From Clostridia bacterium (lineage in GTDB: Bacteria; Bacillota; Clostridia; Christensenellales; Aristaeellaceae): 64,000 nt of DNA. How positions within the stretch are numbered: position 1 is the first letter of the stretch; every line of letters starts with the position of its first letter. Positions 38,015 through 48,800 of this stretch are shown here, piece by piece. The notes under the pieces were generated by a model. The model was not told the DNA's origin. It made no database searches and was given only the letters and a program-made list of their open reading frames with translations. The stretch covers positions 23,425 to 87,424 of the forward strand of contig JAFWZN010000091.1 in assembly GCA_017522345.1 (NCBI GenBank), read 5' to 3'. The translations under genes and the position numbers were made by a program.

Positions 38015-39022
38015 TTAACGGAGAAATACTCCCGCACAATCTTTGTGATGGAATACTTTAACTAACAAAAAGGCGAGAGCGGTAGAGCAAATACACACGA
38101 TAATCGGGTGCATATTTTCGAGCAAAACAGAGGATTTCATATTAACACCAACCGCTATATAGATTGAACGAAGCGTTTTTGATATCATATCGTGAAAAAT
38201 ATAAACATATGTACTGCATCCTTCCAATGCCCTTATAGATTTAGGATATTTAATGTTCGAATACTTTATAAACAAGCATACAAACGCAAATGAGATAAGC
38301 AGCGATCCAATGTATACTTCTTTTTTTTCAAAAAAATATCGAGAAACAATAGATTCCAAAGTGCCTATGATGATAGACAATAATATCACATAGCTTGGAA
38401 TGGTAAGGATTTTCTTCTGATATTTTTTTACCAATAGGCCTATCGAAAAAAATGGAATGCCACTTACTGCAAAATTTCTTACTAGTAGACCAGGCAAGAA
38501 AATTCCAAAAAGAGACAGAATCTCTCCCGACAGAATATGTAAAATCAATATCGAAATTGAAATAGAAAATATGACCTTATCTTTTACATAGAATGCTGTT
38601 ACGAAATAAAAAATGACATACACATAAAGGATGGCATATAAATACCACATATATTCCGAACAAATAGGCACATTAAAGATAAACAGTTTAACCAACGTGT
38701 GAAAATCCGAATATTGGACGAAATAAGCAGAGATATCCTCAGAACCACCACTTGACAATCGCACGATTATATTAAATAATGTATACGAAACAGCAGCAAA
38801 GATAATCAGGTATAATATACTTTTAACCCTTGCTTTTATTTTCTGAGGCGGAATTCGATAAGAGTAAAACCCTGATATTAAAAAGAAAAAAGGCACAGCA
38901 AAACGAGCTAACGTCTCCATAAGCGTTCCTATTTTGCCTGGAAAGATTACGTGTATAAAGACTACCATATAGGATGCGAATAATTTTAATAATTCCAGTG
39001 TGCCATTCTTTGGTTTGTTCAT
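38015..39022 (-). CDS. Acyltransferase family 3 membrane protein
   Basis: 335-residue polytopic O-acyltransferase (about 10 helices). N-terminal KNGTLELLKLFASYMVVFIHVIFPG carries the conserved His, followed by FAVPFFFLISGFYSYR, the family pattern. Such enzymes O-acetylate capsule or peptidoglycan sugars. The gene is visibly AT-rich compared with the flanks, as are the next two upstream genes. The start at 39022 is preceded by AGGAAAAG; an upstream Met is possible but has no ribosome site. Confidence 0.85.
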   Translation of the reverse strand: MNKPKNGTLELLKLFASYMVVFIHVIFPGKIGTLMETLARFAVPFFFLISGFYSYRIPPQKIKARVKSILYLIIFAAVSYTLFNIIVRLSSGGSEDISAYFVQYSDFHTLVKLFIFNVPICSEYMWYLYAILYVYVIFYFVTAFYVKDKVIFSISISILILHILSGEILSLFGIFLPGLLVRNFAVSGIPFFSIGLLVKKYQKKILTIPSYVILLSIIIGTLESIVSRYFFEKKEVYIGSLLISFAFVCLFIKYSNIKYPKSIRALEGCSTYVYIFHDMISKTLRSIYIAVGVNMKSSVLLENMHPIIVCICSTALAFLLVKVFHHKDCAGVFLR

Positions 39023-39103
39023 ATTATCACTTTTCCTGTTTCTAAAAAATTTACACAAACCGCCCCAGTTATGGAAATTCATAAATTGCAACCACTTTTT
39101 GCA

Positions 39104-40591
39104 TTACTTGAATCTTACAAATTTAATTAGTGATCTACACTCTTTGGGATAGAAAATAAAAGATACAGTTACTACGTCCAGCAAAGCAACAACTACAACC
39201 TTTATCGCTATCAATATCCAAGAACCATAAGTTAGAGAATGCAAATGAATCCCCATGCTTGAAACGAATATCAGGCATAGGCAAACGATATCTACAGCTA
39301 TTCGTTTAAAAAGGTGGGAAATAGGGCGTGGCAGCAAATGCTTAGATACATATACTCCCATCCAGATTGTTTGGTAAGTCATCGCTATCAGCGTACCAAC
39401 GGCAACACCTACTAATCCCAGACAATATACAAAGGCAATAGAAATGCCAATATTCAATATAGCCGCAACAATATGGCAAAGTTGTGTTTGTCTAAAATGT
39501 CCAGCAGCTAAAATAACGATATTGTATGTTGTTTTAAGGCAAGTCATTAAATATGCTAATGTCAGCAGAACCGCAAATATTGGTTGATTGTAGTTGGCAT
39601 CCACAATACCGGCTGTGTATACTTTCACAAAAGGTACGATTAAGATTGCTGTGCAGCCAAACAAAAATACATTCATCGTATGCAGGCCAATTTCTATATT
39701 AGAGAATGTCTTTTCTATTTTTTCTTTATTTTGTAATGCCCACAGATTACCCATATAAGATTGTAATCCAGCGCTCAGTGATTGATGAATCATTCGTATT
39801 CCCGAGATAACCATGAGGTACACAGAATAAATCGAAACGTTTTGAAGTGTTGAGAATACAGTTAATATAATATTGTCTGTTCCATCCAAGATAAACGCCA
39901 TAAAATACTGTGCTGAACCCGACCACTTTTCCGGAACGGGGTCATTATCATATTTTATCTTGCGATTAATCGCATATGTTTTGTTTATATATATTCTGCC
40001 TAAAACGGGTTTGATGAGAAATACGATAGAGGATACCAACTTTACAAACTGTATCGAACACCCATTTTTCATCAAAAATATGGTAATAAATATGTTTATG
40101 AAGGATAAAACAGTCTGTACTCCATTCAGGAAATAGCTTTTCTGGTCTGCGCTGAGTAATGTCCTGTCGTTGTTTCCCAATAAATACTGGGAAAACAGAC
40201 TCACACTCATAGACAGAATAAGCGTAGCGGTAAAAATCCAATTCTGAGAACGTTCAATCAATAGCGGATATATCAGAATTAATACGCCGACATAAAAAAG
40301 TAAAATAACAGCTATTTTTTTGTAAAATCGTTGTCCGGAAACGACAATTTTACTAATCAGATCATGATCCTTTGTCGCTAATGGTTGATACAGCTTGCTG
40401 TGAATCACTTGTCCGATTCCCATTTCAGCCAAATTAATGATACCCAAAAACTGCGTAATGGAATTGACGAGGCCGTTCACCTCAGTACCATAGTTCGACA
40501 GTAGCAATCTTGGCATAATAAATCCCGAAGCCAATGTCACAATCTGCAAAACCAGGGAAGTGGCTGTGTTATACATTAGTTTTCTTTTCAT
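39104..40591 (-). CDS. wzx: Wzx-type polysaccharide flippase
   Basis: 495-residue membrane protein of the polysaccharide biosynthesis/MATE-like fold, with about 14 helices. N-terminal YNTATSLVLQIVTLASGFIMPRLLL and NSITQFLGIINLAEMGIG are typical of the family. It moves the lipid-linked repeat unit across the membrane. Six bases after the preceding glycosyltransferase gene. AT-rich relative to ugd and the permease, indicating recent acquisition as part of a cassette. Confidence 0.88.
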   Translation of the reverse strand: MKRKLMYNTATSLVLQIVTLASGFIMPRLLLSNYGTEVNGLVNSITQFLGIINLAEMGIGQVIHSKLYQPLATKDHDLISKIVVSGQRFYKKIAVILLFYVGVLILIYPLLIERSQNWIFTATLILSMSVSLFSQYLLGNNDRTLLSADQKSYFLNGVQTVLSFINIFITIFLMKNGCSIQFVKLVSSIVFLIKPVLGRIYINKTYAINRKIKYDNDPVPEKWSGSAQYFMAFILDGTDNIILTVFSTLQNVSIYSVYLMVISGIRMIHQSLSAGLQSYMGNLWALQNKEKIEKTFSNIEIGLHTMNVFLFGCTAILIVPFVKVYTAGIVDANYNQPIFAVLLTLAYLMTCLKTTYNIVILAAGHFRQTQLCHIVAAILNIGISIAFVYCLGLVGVAVGTLIAMTYQTIWMGVYVSKHLLPRPISHLFKRIAVDIVCLCLIFVSSMGIHLHSLTYGSWILIAIKVVVVALLDVVTVSFIFYPKECRSLIKFVRFK

Positions 40592-40597
40592 AGAAAT

Positions 40598-41563
40598 TCA
40601 TTCTTTGATAATACCTGCTCTTCGCAATTTTCTGAGCAGACCTGGTATCCATCGTTTTTGTAATCTGCTATTTAACTTCTCAATCTTTTCAAACAAAACA
40701 GACCTGGATGGATTATACTTTTTTATGATATCCAGTGTAATTCTTTCTAACGGATAAAACCCTGTATTCGTGATGAAGAATCCCACTGAATTTCCGCAAT
40801 CGCCATAAACAGGAAGATAGCCGCGTTTTTGGAAATGGATATAAATAAACTCTTCCTCGTGAATTTCTCCATTCTCCCAATAGGCACGATAAGTCTTTCC
40901 CTCACGCCAAAAAAACACTTGAAATTTATAGTTTTTATCTTTTCTAGCGCACCGATATCTCTTATATGTGTCAGAAATATCCGCAAAAATTCTTTCTTTA
41001 AAGATGCTAATATTGTGCTTATCGAAAATGGCACCCATGCCACCTTCTTCATCAAAAGCGCGGTGTTCTTCATTAGAGAATACTAAAATGTAATCTCCAC
41101 ACCGACTCCCATCCAGTCTATATCTTGCATTGGTTTCATCTGTGTTCTTATATAAAGAAAGGTGTCCCAAAGGTAAAAACTTTTCATAATCATTTATTCT
41201 ATGTAAATCAAAATAGTAAGGCAGATCACCCCATATTAAGTCAAAATCGCAATGCCCCCAATAATCAAATTCGCTGATATATTCAGCAAATATTTTACCG
41301 TACATCGGTTTAAAGTCGCAACACTTGTATGGCTCAAATAGGGCAGCTTCAAATTCTAACACTTCACTGGCTTTTTCTCTCATCTGATCAATCGAATAAG
41401 AAATCCATCGAACATTCGTCGGAATCACATACGCAGATGAATCGGCGTCTGTAAACAGATAAAATGTAACACCTTTATTATGCTCACATGAACGAAGCCA
41501 AAGCTGAAAATAGTTTGGCAGAGTTCCAAAATATACACCAAGGACACAAATCTTTTGTTTCAT
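40598..41563 (-). CDS. DUF6625-like glycosyltransferase
   Basis: 321-residue soluble protein. It starts KQKICVLGVYFGTLPNYFQLWLRSC and has the acidic motif YWGHCDFDLIWGDL, the pattern of DUF6625, a glycosyltransferase-like family with a DxD-type metal site in surface-polysaccharide clusters. The C-terminus is basic and probably membrane-proximal. Donor and acceptor unknown. AT-rich, within the cassette with wzx. Confidence 0.68.
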   Translation of the reverse strand: MKQKICVLGVYFGTLPNYFQLWLRSCEHNKGVTFYLFTDADSSAYVIPTNVRWISYSIDQMREKASEVLEFEAALFEPYKCCDFKPMYGKIFAEYISEFDYWGHCDFDLIWGDLPYYFDLHRINDYEKFLPLGHLSLYKNTDETNARYRLDGSRCGDYILVFSNEEHRAFDEEGGMGAIFDKHNISIFKERIFADISDTYKRYRCARKDKNYKFQVFFWREGKTYRAYWENGEIHEEEFIYIHFQKRGYLPVYGDCGNSVGFFITNTGFYPLERITLDIIKKYNPSRSVLFEKIEKLNSRLQKRWIPGLLRKLRRAGIIKE

Positions 41564-41592
41564 CTGCAGTTCTCCTTATGTATAATGCTCCA

Positions 41593-42060
41593 CTATATAA
41601 TCAGATTAGCAGGTGATTTCTCTGTTTCCGCCGCACGCCGCGTGGAGGCTCTGATTGTTGTGCGGCTGCCCAGCCTATCGGCTAGGCACTCAATGAAACC
41701 ATTGAGTGTATTCTGTTGTTTATCTAACCATCTTTTCGTCCGTGCCAAAGATATAGTTGGAGCTAGCAGCAAATCATTGGTCTTGGTGATCCAGTAGGTG
41801 GTGTTCCATGTCAGTTCACCGTAAATACGGGCATAGCGGTAGTCACCGTCGATGAGCATCAGACCACAATAGGTATTCTTACCATCCACAGTTTTCTTCC
41901 ACGATGCCGTTCAGATCGGCATCGTCCTAAATCACTTGCCGTCCTCGGCAAACAAGTACCAGTAAATACCCTCAACTGGATTATTACGATTCTTGGGAAT
42001 GGCACAGGACCGATGTTCACACAGTAATCTTTACCGAAGTGATACTGGCTACCGCTGAGG
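41593..42060 (-). pseudogene. Decayed fragment of the giant protein's C-terminal repeats
   Basis: Between the DUF6625 gene and wzy, minus-strand codons in several frames match pieces of the 45828-53021 protein: GSQYHFGKDY (compare DTYYFGTDSY), then after a frame shift CGLMLIDGDYRYARIYGEL and TTYWITKTNDLLLAPT (compare ATYWITKTNDLLPAAN). Stops and shifts break it. The last about 50 codons of the open frame (to 41593) do not match and may be another remnant. No intact gene lies in this 500-base stretch. Confidence 0.75.
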
Positions 42061-42068
42061 GTTACCTA

Positions 42069-43442
42069 TTAAACTTTCTCCCCCCGTCTAGCTGTCTTAT
42101 TAGGCATTGGGGCAGAAAGGAAATCAGAATAACCTTTATTGGCTTGGAAAAAATTTTGGCACATACTTAGATAAGCGAAACAAAATGTCAACATGGTATA
42201 GGACGAGTTAAGCATTTGTCCTGCTTGAGACTTCACTAAAATAATGATAAGCAGAATATAGTTTATTAGCCTTTTCTTTGTACAAAAGTGTCTTGAACGC
42301 CAAATCATGACACCCCACAAGCAGATAAACATAATTATTCCCGGAAATCCCCACGCAATTACTAACTCTTGAATACCATTGTGGGGCACATTAGCAGCTA
42401 CCTTATGCACTAACATTAGGTCTTCATTAAATCGATTCAGACCGAGTCCCCAAAACATAACCTTCGGATTATCAAGAATAAACTTATGGTATTTTACCAT
42501 CAGAACATCCCGGCCTGCGGTAATGTCTTTCTCAGCAAATCGGCTGATATAGTATTCCATCAGATCCGGGAAAATCAGATACAGAAGCGCAAGAGCAATC
42601 ATAGCCAGCATGACCATGCCGCCAAGAAAACGCAGCTTCCTTTCCAAGGAGCCGCGGTGGCTGAACAGAAGCAGGGCTAGCATCAATACCAGACAAACAA
42701 GATAAGTTCTCGAAGCAGTCAACGTTCCGAATACAGCCATTAGAATCACAAGGACTATATCCCGTGAGGAACCACTGCCTGCCATACGCAACTGCATCAG
42801 CCAAGTTATTGCCAACACACAGAGAATACCCAATGTATTTGTTTGGATTGACCCTTTGCCGTCCAGGCTTACTTCCGAGGCGTCATGCCCCAGACGCTGA
42901 AGGCCAGCGAATGTTTTCAGGATATTAAAATCAGAAAGATACAGCAGCTTAAGCAGTGATGACATGCATATGACTGTAAGCGTAATTGCAAAGGCTCTGC
43001 CAATGTAGCAATAATCGATTTTCCTCGCGTCAATGCACATAAAAATGGCCAGCACCAGCAGAGGGATGCAGTTTACGATGAACGTCATGATGGAGAAATC
43101 TGATCTGATACAATGCAGCAATTCCCAGACAATCATTGCATAAATTGGAGCAACCGCCAAATTGAGCTCAATTTTTCTGGGGTATTTTATTGCAATAATC
43201 GAAACACAAAAAGCAAGGGCATAAAAAAGATCTATTGACTCATGAAGTGGAATACAGCAGATACAAATACAACAGATTTCATTCAAATCGCCAAAAAGCG
43301 CCATGCAAATAATGATGACCAGAAAGAGAACCGGCGGAATATCTATTTGCAGTGCATACCGCAGAGAGATCAGTCCCAGCAGGAATGCCAGCAAGGAATA
43401 AAACCTTCTGTGATTATGCTGCGTTCGCGCTATGTTATCCAT
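42069..43442 (-). CDS. wzy: O-antigen/capsule polymerase (Wzy-like)
   Basis: 457-residue polytopic protein with 11-12 helices and a large extracytoplasmic loop that holds NKFRFNEDL-like FWGLGLNRFNEDLML and NVPHNGIQELVIAWG, the usual O-antigen ligase/polymerase pattern (GxGxxxF..., HN...L). It would join repeat units outside the membrane. Stop at 42069 abuts the giant-protein fragment. Less AT-rich than wzx. Confidence 0.82.
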   Translation of the reverse strand: MDNIARTQHNHRRFYSLLAFLLGLISLRYALQIDIPPVLFLVIIICMALFGDLNEICCICICCIPLHESIDLFYALAFCVSIIAIKYPRKIELNLAVAPIYAMIVWELLHCIRSDFSIMTFIVNCIPLLVLAIFMCIDARKIDYCYIGRAFAITLTVICMSSLLKLLYLSDFNILKTFAGLQRLGHDASEVSLDGKGSIQTNTLGILCVLAITWLMQLRMAGSGSSRDIVLVILMAVFGTLTASRTYLVCLVLMLALLLFSHRGSLERKLRFLGGMVMLAMIALALLYLIFPDLMEYYISRFAEKDITAGRDVLMVKYHKFILDNPKVMFWGLGLNRFNEDLMLVHKVAANVPHNGIQELVIAWGFPGIIMFICLWGVMIWRSRHFCTKKRLINYILLIIILVKSQAGQMLNSSYTMLTFCFAYLSMCQNFFQANKGYSDFLSAPMPNKTARRGEKV

Positions 43443-43451
43443 ATAAACCCC

Positions 43452-44378
43452 TTATACTTTTTTGGGAGGTAGGACTACCCACTCACCAAATTTATGATCC
43501 CACTCTTCCGGATGGAAGGGTGCCATACCGCTGCAGTGGAAGAAGGTCATCTCTCCGAAATACACTTTTCCGTCCACTTCGTAGAAATCCACCCGAAGCT
43601 GCGGAGTTCCTTCGCTGAGCTTTGCTGCAAGCTCTTTCATAAGTTCGAAGTTGTGGGGCTTTTCCGGCGGAACAGGTGCCATATCATGATCAATGGTAAA
43701 AGCCAGATGATTGAAGTCCATATCGAAGAAATCTGCGACGGTCTCTTCGCCGCTGCCACGCCCCTGAGCAATATAAAGAACCTTGGGTTCTCCGCCAAAG
43801 GTGAAGAACTTATAGTCTCGCAGCTCGCCCAGTCGACTGTCCTCCATAAAGGCTTCCGCAATAATCCGGTGGGGAACATTCTTGTAGGGCCACTCCCGAT
43901 TATGGTCATAGTAATTTCGCTTCAGAAAATATGCCAGCTTCTTCCGTGCGGCAGGGATGTTCAGGTTACTTTTGTCCCTGCATACCACGATACCGCCACT
44001 GTCGTGGGTGGTTTTCAGCACAAAGCGATCCGGCAGGACATCAAAATCAATGTCCTCTACCCGCTCCCAGACACCCAGCAGGGGAATCACATGTTCCCTA
44101 CCAATTCTATCCGCCACATATTCTTTTACGGCATACTTGTCCACCATGGTAGTGTATTCCGGCCGATGGTCATACAGCTTCAACCACTGGAGCTTTTCGG
44201 TATAGGTCATGGGATTATCCAGATTCAGTTCGCGTCCCACATTATATCGATATACCCTTTTCAGAAATGCTTCCGCTGGTACGTCTCCCTTTCGTCCGTG
44301 CCCAGCTAACCAGCAAAAACGATATTCTGGATTGAATATCACTTTCATTCTGGTTTTCAGCTTCGATTTTATGTCCAT
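43452..44378 (-). CDS. TupA-like ATP-grasp protein
   Basis: 308-residue protein of the TupA-like ATPgrasp family, common in capsule loci and thought to ligate amino acids or act in glycan modification. It shows NPMTYTEKLQWLKLYDH, VDKYAVKEYVADRIG, FVLKTTHDSGG (ATP-grasp Lys), and DFYEVDGKVYFGEMTFFHCSGM (metal-binding Glu region). ATG at 44376-44378 was taken for GGAG upstream. It precedes wzy by nine bases. Confidence 0.82.
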   Translation of the reverse strand: MDIKSKLKTRMKVIFNPEYRFCWLAGHGRKGDVPAEAFLKRVYRYNVGRELNLDNPMTYTEKLQWLKLYDHRPEYTTMVDKYAVKEYVADRIGREHVIPLLGVWERVEDIDFDVLPDRFVLKTTHDSGGIVVCRDKSNLNIPAARKKLAYFLKRNYYDHNREWPYKNVPHRIIAEAFMEDSRLGELRDYKFFTFGGEPKVLYIAQGRGSGEETVADFFDMDFNHLAFTIDHDMAPVPPEKPHNFELMKELAAKLSEGTPQLRVDFYEVDGKVYFGEMTFFHCSGMAPFHPEEWDHKFGEWVVLPPKKV

Positions 44379-44394
44379 ATCGAATTCTCCATTA

Positions 44395-45489
44395 TTATTG
44401 TTTGGGTTGCAGAGCAACCTGGTCGATTAACTCCAGCCATCGTTCCGCAATGCACGAAATATCTAGTTTCTCACGGAGGAGAGCTCCGTTCCGACTCAAA
44501 TTCTTGGACAGCTCCTGATTGGACAACACCGCAATCATTGCCTGCACCATTTTCTTTTTATTGCCCACAGGCACCAAAATGCCATTGAAACCATCGACAA
44601 TCGTCTCTCTGGCGCCACCGACTGGACAGTCGGTAGCAATCGTGGGAACGCCCAGCGCAATCGCCTCCAGCATGGAATTGGAAATACCTTCATAGTTGGA
44701 GGGCAGAACAAACAATGCAGCCTGCAAAATATCTTCAAAAATATGATTGGAGTAACCGGGAAATACAATCCGATCAGTCAGTCCCATTTCAAGAGCTTTC
44801 ATTTCCAAGCGGGATCTCTCCATACCTTCGCCGTAAATATACAGCATATGAGTCGGATACCGAGATGCAATTTCCGCAAAAGAATTGATCAATAAGTCCA
44901 GATTTTTCTGTGGTTCGAGCCGACAGCTTGTTACAATCTTAGGTAATCTTGCGCCTTTATACCGTTCCGGGATGCTTTGCGTCAGTGGATTGGGAATTAC
45001 AATTCCCTTTTTCTGTATCTTTGTTGAGAAAAATGACATGGCCTCTCCTGTTTGAAAGACCACCGCATCACTTTGTCTATATGCCCAGAGACGCAGAACT
45101 CTCAGATGCTTGGCAACCGGATACCGAGCGGGGTCATTACGTTCGGAAAAGATCAAAGGAATCCCCAAGCCCTTTACCGCCGCCGCAATCAGTGTGAGCA
45201 TTTCAGGACCTGCCAAGGAAATCACACAAATCGGATCTATGTGCCGGATCGCTGAACGCATATATGATACTTTCCCCAAAATTCGCCGGATTGGATTTGC
45301 TTCTTCAACATCCATGCTGTGCCATATGATGTCGCTTTGCAGGGGATAATCCCTGTCCGGATTGCGGAAATAGGTAATCAGATGTACCTCGTAGTCATCC
45401 AGAGAATGAATATATCCCGCCAGAGCCGCCGCTACCCGCTCTGCACCGCCACCATTAAGTGTGGCCATAGCAAATACTATTTTCTTCAT
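44395..45489 (-). CDS. GT4-family glycosyltransferase
   Basis: 364-residue GT-B retaining glycosyltransferase. N-terminal MATLNGGGAERVAAALAGY (acceptor-side Gly-rich loop) and the C-terminal donor site VLPSNYEGISNSMLEAIALGVPTIATDC (E-x7-E pattern) followed by GGARETI. A GTG start seven codons upstream (45510) is possible; neither has a strong ribosome site. Likely adds one sugar to the repeat unit. Confidence 0.85.
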   Translation of the reverse strand: MKKIVFAMATLNGGGAERVAAALAGYIHSLDDYEVHLITYFRNPDRDYPLQSDIIWHSMDVEEANPIRRILGKVSYMRSAIRHIDPICVISLAGPEMLTLIAAAVKGLGIPLIFSERNDPARYPVAKHLRVLRLWAYRQSDAVVFQTGEAMSFFSTKIQKKGIVIPNPLTQSIPERYKGARLPKIVTSCRLEPQKNLDLLINSFAEIASRYPTHMLYIYGEGMERSRLEMKALEMGLTDRIVFPGYSNHIFEDILQAALFVLPSNYEGISNSMLEAIALGVPTIATDCPVGGARETIVDGFNGILVPVGNKKKMVQAMIAVLSNQELSKNLSRNGALLREKLDISCIAERWLELIDQVALQPKQ

Positions 45490-45580
45490 TTTCACAAAAT
45501 CATTATCCACGCAGCCTGGAAATCATTATTTCCATCACTGCCTCAGGTGTACATTGCCTGGTCTGGAAAATACAATTCTG

Positions 45581-45754
45581 CTACTGCATATTCCAATCGT
45601 ATGAGACTCCACTGATTTCCTTCAGTTTGCCTGTCTGTACTTCAACATTCTGTGTAGGAACAATTGCGCCATTGAAGCCTTCGTAGACAAATTCTTCATT
45701 GTGTCTCCATATAACAAGAATTCTCCACTTATCATATAAGTTTGAGATATTCAT
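45581..45754 (-). CDS. Small hypothetical ORF (57 aa)
   Basis: ATG at 45752-45754 with AAGAGG four bases upstream; stop TAG at 45581. Aromatic- and Trp-containing peptide beginning MNISNLYDKWRILVIWRHNE, no membrane helix, no recognised family. It could be a remnant of a larger gene, since the region just upstream holds a hairpin and the giant gene's end. The rest of the 338-base gap between 45490 and 45827 shows nothing else. Confidence 0.3.
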   Translation of the reverse strand: MNISNLYDKWRILVIWRHNEEFVYEGFNGAIVPTQNVEVQTGKLKEISGVSYDWNMQ

Positions 45755-45775
45755 TATCCTCTTGAATGCAATCGA

Positions 45776-45812
45776 CCAGAGGGATAAAGAAACGCATCCT
45801 TCATCCCTCTGG
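45776..45812 (-). terminator. Hairpin after the giant secreted protein gene
   Basis: CCAGAGGGAT and ATCCCTCTGG, 10-bp stem with a 17-base loop, 16 bases after the stop. No T-run follows on minus, so termination is probable but not certain. Confidence 0.45.
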
Positions 45813-45827
45813 ATATGATTTTGCTGC

Positions 45828-48800
45828 TTACTTTGCAGCCGGAGGATTGATCATCTTGCCGTCCTCACCAAAGGTATATTTCGCTGCGGGCAGCAGATCA
45901 TTGGTCTTAGTGATCCAGTAGGTTCTGTTGGTCAGAATCTCACCGCTGGTGCGGGCATAGTAATATGCATCCGCAGTGTCATCTCCATCAGAATCCAGAT
46001 ACATCAGACCGCCGTAGGTCTTTACTCCGTCTACATACCAGAACTTCTTGCCGTCTTCGTCCACGATGCCGTTCTTTACTTCAGGTTCATCGGGCTGATC
46101 AGGGTCGGGTTCGGGTTCAATCGGGTCAACGGTCGGAGGATTGATCATCTTGCCGTCCTCGCCGAAGGTGTAGTTCGCTGCGGGCAGCAGATCGTTGGTC
46201 TTGGTAATCCAATACTTCGTATTGGTCAGAATCTCGCCGCTGCTGCGGGCGTAGTAGTAGGCATCTGCCTCACCGTCACCATCGGTATCCATGTGCATCA
46301 GGCCGCCGTAGGTCTTCACGCCGTCAACATACCAGTACAGCTTGCCACCCTCGGACACAATACCGTTCTTCTTCTCAGGCACGACAGGTTCGTCGGGCTG
46401 ATCGGGGTTAGGCTGGTCTGGATCGGGCAGATCGGGCTCGACCACGGGCGGGTTGACCATCTTGCCGTCTGCACCGAAGGTGTAGTTCGCTGCGGGCAGC
46501 AGATCGTTGGTCTTGGTGATCCAATACTTCGTATTGGTCAGAATCTCACCGCTGCTGCGGGCGTAGTAGTAGGCATCTGCCTCACCGTCACCATCGGTAT
46601 CCATGTGCATCAGGCCGCCATAGGTCTTCACGCCATCAACATACCAGAACAGCTTGCCATCCTCGGACACAATGCCGTTCTTCACTTCGGGCTGATCGGG
46701 CTGTCCGGGCTGATCGGGATCGGGCTGATCGGGCTCAACCACAGGCGGGTTGACCATCTTGCCATCTGCACCGAAGGTGTAGTTCGCTGCGGGCAGCAGA
46801 TCGTTGGTCTTGGTGATCCAGTAGGTCGCATTGGTGACAAGCTGGCCGCTGGTACGGGCGTAGTAGTAGGCGTCTGCCACGCCGTCACCGTCGGTATCCA
46901 GATGCATCAGACTGCCGTAAACGGACACGCCGCTCTCCATGTAGTACATGCCTTCAACAGCAGTGATGATGCCGTTGTAGTCCGCATGGTCATTGACCAT
47001 CTTACCATCGGTGCCAAAGTCGTAGACTCTGTTACCGGTCTTGGGGTCGTTGCGGTTGACGGGGATTGCGCGCACGCCGACGTACATGTAAGAATCGGTG
47101 CCGAAGTAGTAGGTATCGCCTTCGATTTCGACAAATTCGCGCTTTGCGAACTCGGGGCCGGTGCTGTAACGGGTGCCCTTGGAATCGACAACCCAAGCGC
47201 CAGCGGTGACACCGTTCTCGTCGAAGGTGTACTCAATACCGGAGATCTTGACCTTACCAACGGTGATTTCCTTGGTGGTGGGGTCAGCGTAAGTCCAACG
47301 AATCACATCGTCCTCGCCCTCAACCGACTTCCAACCGGTAGCCAGCTTGCCAGTGATCAGATAGTACAGCTTGCCGTTTGCGGAAACGACGCCGTTGCCG
47401 GTGAGGGTTTCGCCGCAGACAGAGCAGACCAACTGATCATCAACGATAGCATAGGTATGACCGGTGGCTTCGATCTTGGTGCCCCAATCAATAACAGACT
47501 CACAGCTTGCGCAGTAGGTTCTGCCGGTGTAGCCGTTCTCGGTGCAGGTGGCAGCCTTGTCTTCCAGGGCAACCAGCTTTGCATCGTGCTTGTGCCAAGG
47601 GTTAACGGTATCATTGATCATGGTTTCGACGGAAACGCTGCCGTTGAAAGACAGGACATTGCCGTCAGAGGTCTCGACAGAGCCGAACAGGACATTGTAG
47701 TCAATGCTGACGATCGGGCAGTAGCCGGTCTTGAACTGCTCATCGGCGGTAGCGCCGGACTGCTCCTCATCCCAGGACCAGACACGCACAGGCATGCTGA
47801 TCAGAGTGCAGGCGCCTTCCAGAGAAGCATCGGTCTTTCTCAGCACGATGTGAGCAACATTGTCAACGGAGTTGATGTTGGAACGAATGGAATAAGTTCC
47901 GATGCCATCACCGATGTAATCGCGGCCGGAGCTCAGAACTTCGCATTCAACAACTTCGAAGCCGGGAGCAACGATCACGTTTTTCAGTTCCCAATTGTTG
48001 GCGCTGTTGAGCTGGATGTTGGCTTCGACTTCACGGACGTCTTCAACCTTATCGGTCTTCACGTCAACGTAGTAAACGGAGTCAACTTCGGGCTTTTCGC
48101 CGGAATCGTTATGACCGTCGATGTAAATCAGACCCTTTTCTTCGCCAACAGTAAAGGTAACGTTTTTGTGGGCCACGTTGCCTGCCTTATCGGCGATTTC
48201 AAAGGTTACGGTGTGGGGCCCCTTGGTCAGAACAACGTTTTCGGCGGTTGCCAGAGAGGAACCGTTCAGTGCGCTGCTGATCTCAATGCCGTCCACATAG
48301 ATCTTGCCGGAGGCAGTATCCAGACCGGTTTCATTCTTGGCATCGGTAACGGCTTCCTTGACCGTAGCGGAGAAGCCGGCGCTCTCAGCGTTGAATACGG
48401 CGCCGTTTTCCAGATCCTTGGACTCGTCCTGAGTGGCATACAGCACATCGCTGATGACGGGCTCGTCGCGGTCCGGCACAACGGGGCTGTAGTCCAGATG
48501 GAAGTCGTCATAATAGAAGACCAGGTTGGCTGCATTCATCGGCTTGACGTAGAAGCGGATGAAGCTGGGGGAACGGCCAACCGTTTCAGCGTTGTCCACA
48601 TTGTGCAGGGCGAAATAATCGCCGAACTGAGTCAGGTCAACGGTAAAGTACATCCAGCGGGAATCCGGGATATCCGCTTCACTCATGCTGTTCAGATTCT
48701 TCTTGGCGCCGCTTACAGTACGGGCATAGAAATGTCCGCTGGTGTAGCCCGTTGTGAGATCCGCAGTTTTCGACTTAACACCCTGAATCTGCATGGCCAG

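Noticed and set aside
41593..41889. A 98-codon frame as a real small gene
   Set aside because: It has pieces of the giant protein's repeats and a non-matching tail, with no ribosome site; better explained as a decayed fragment.
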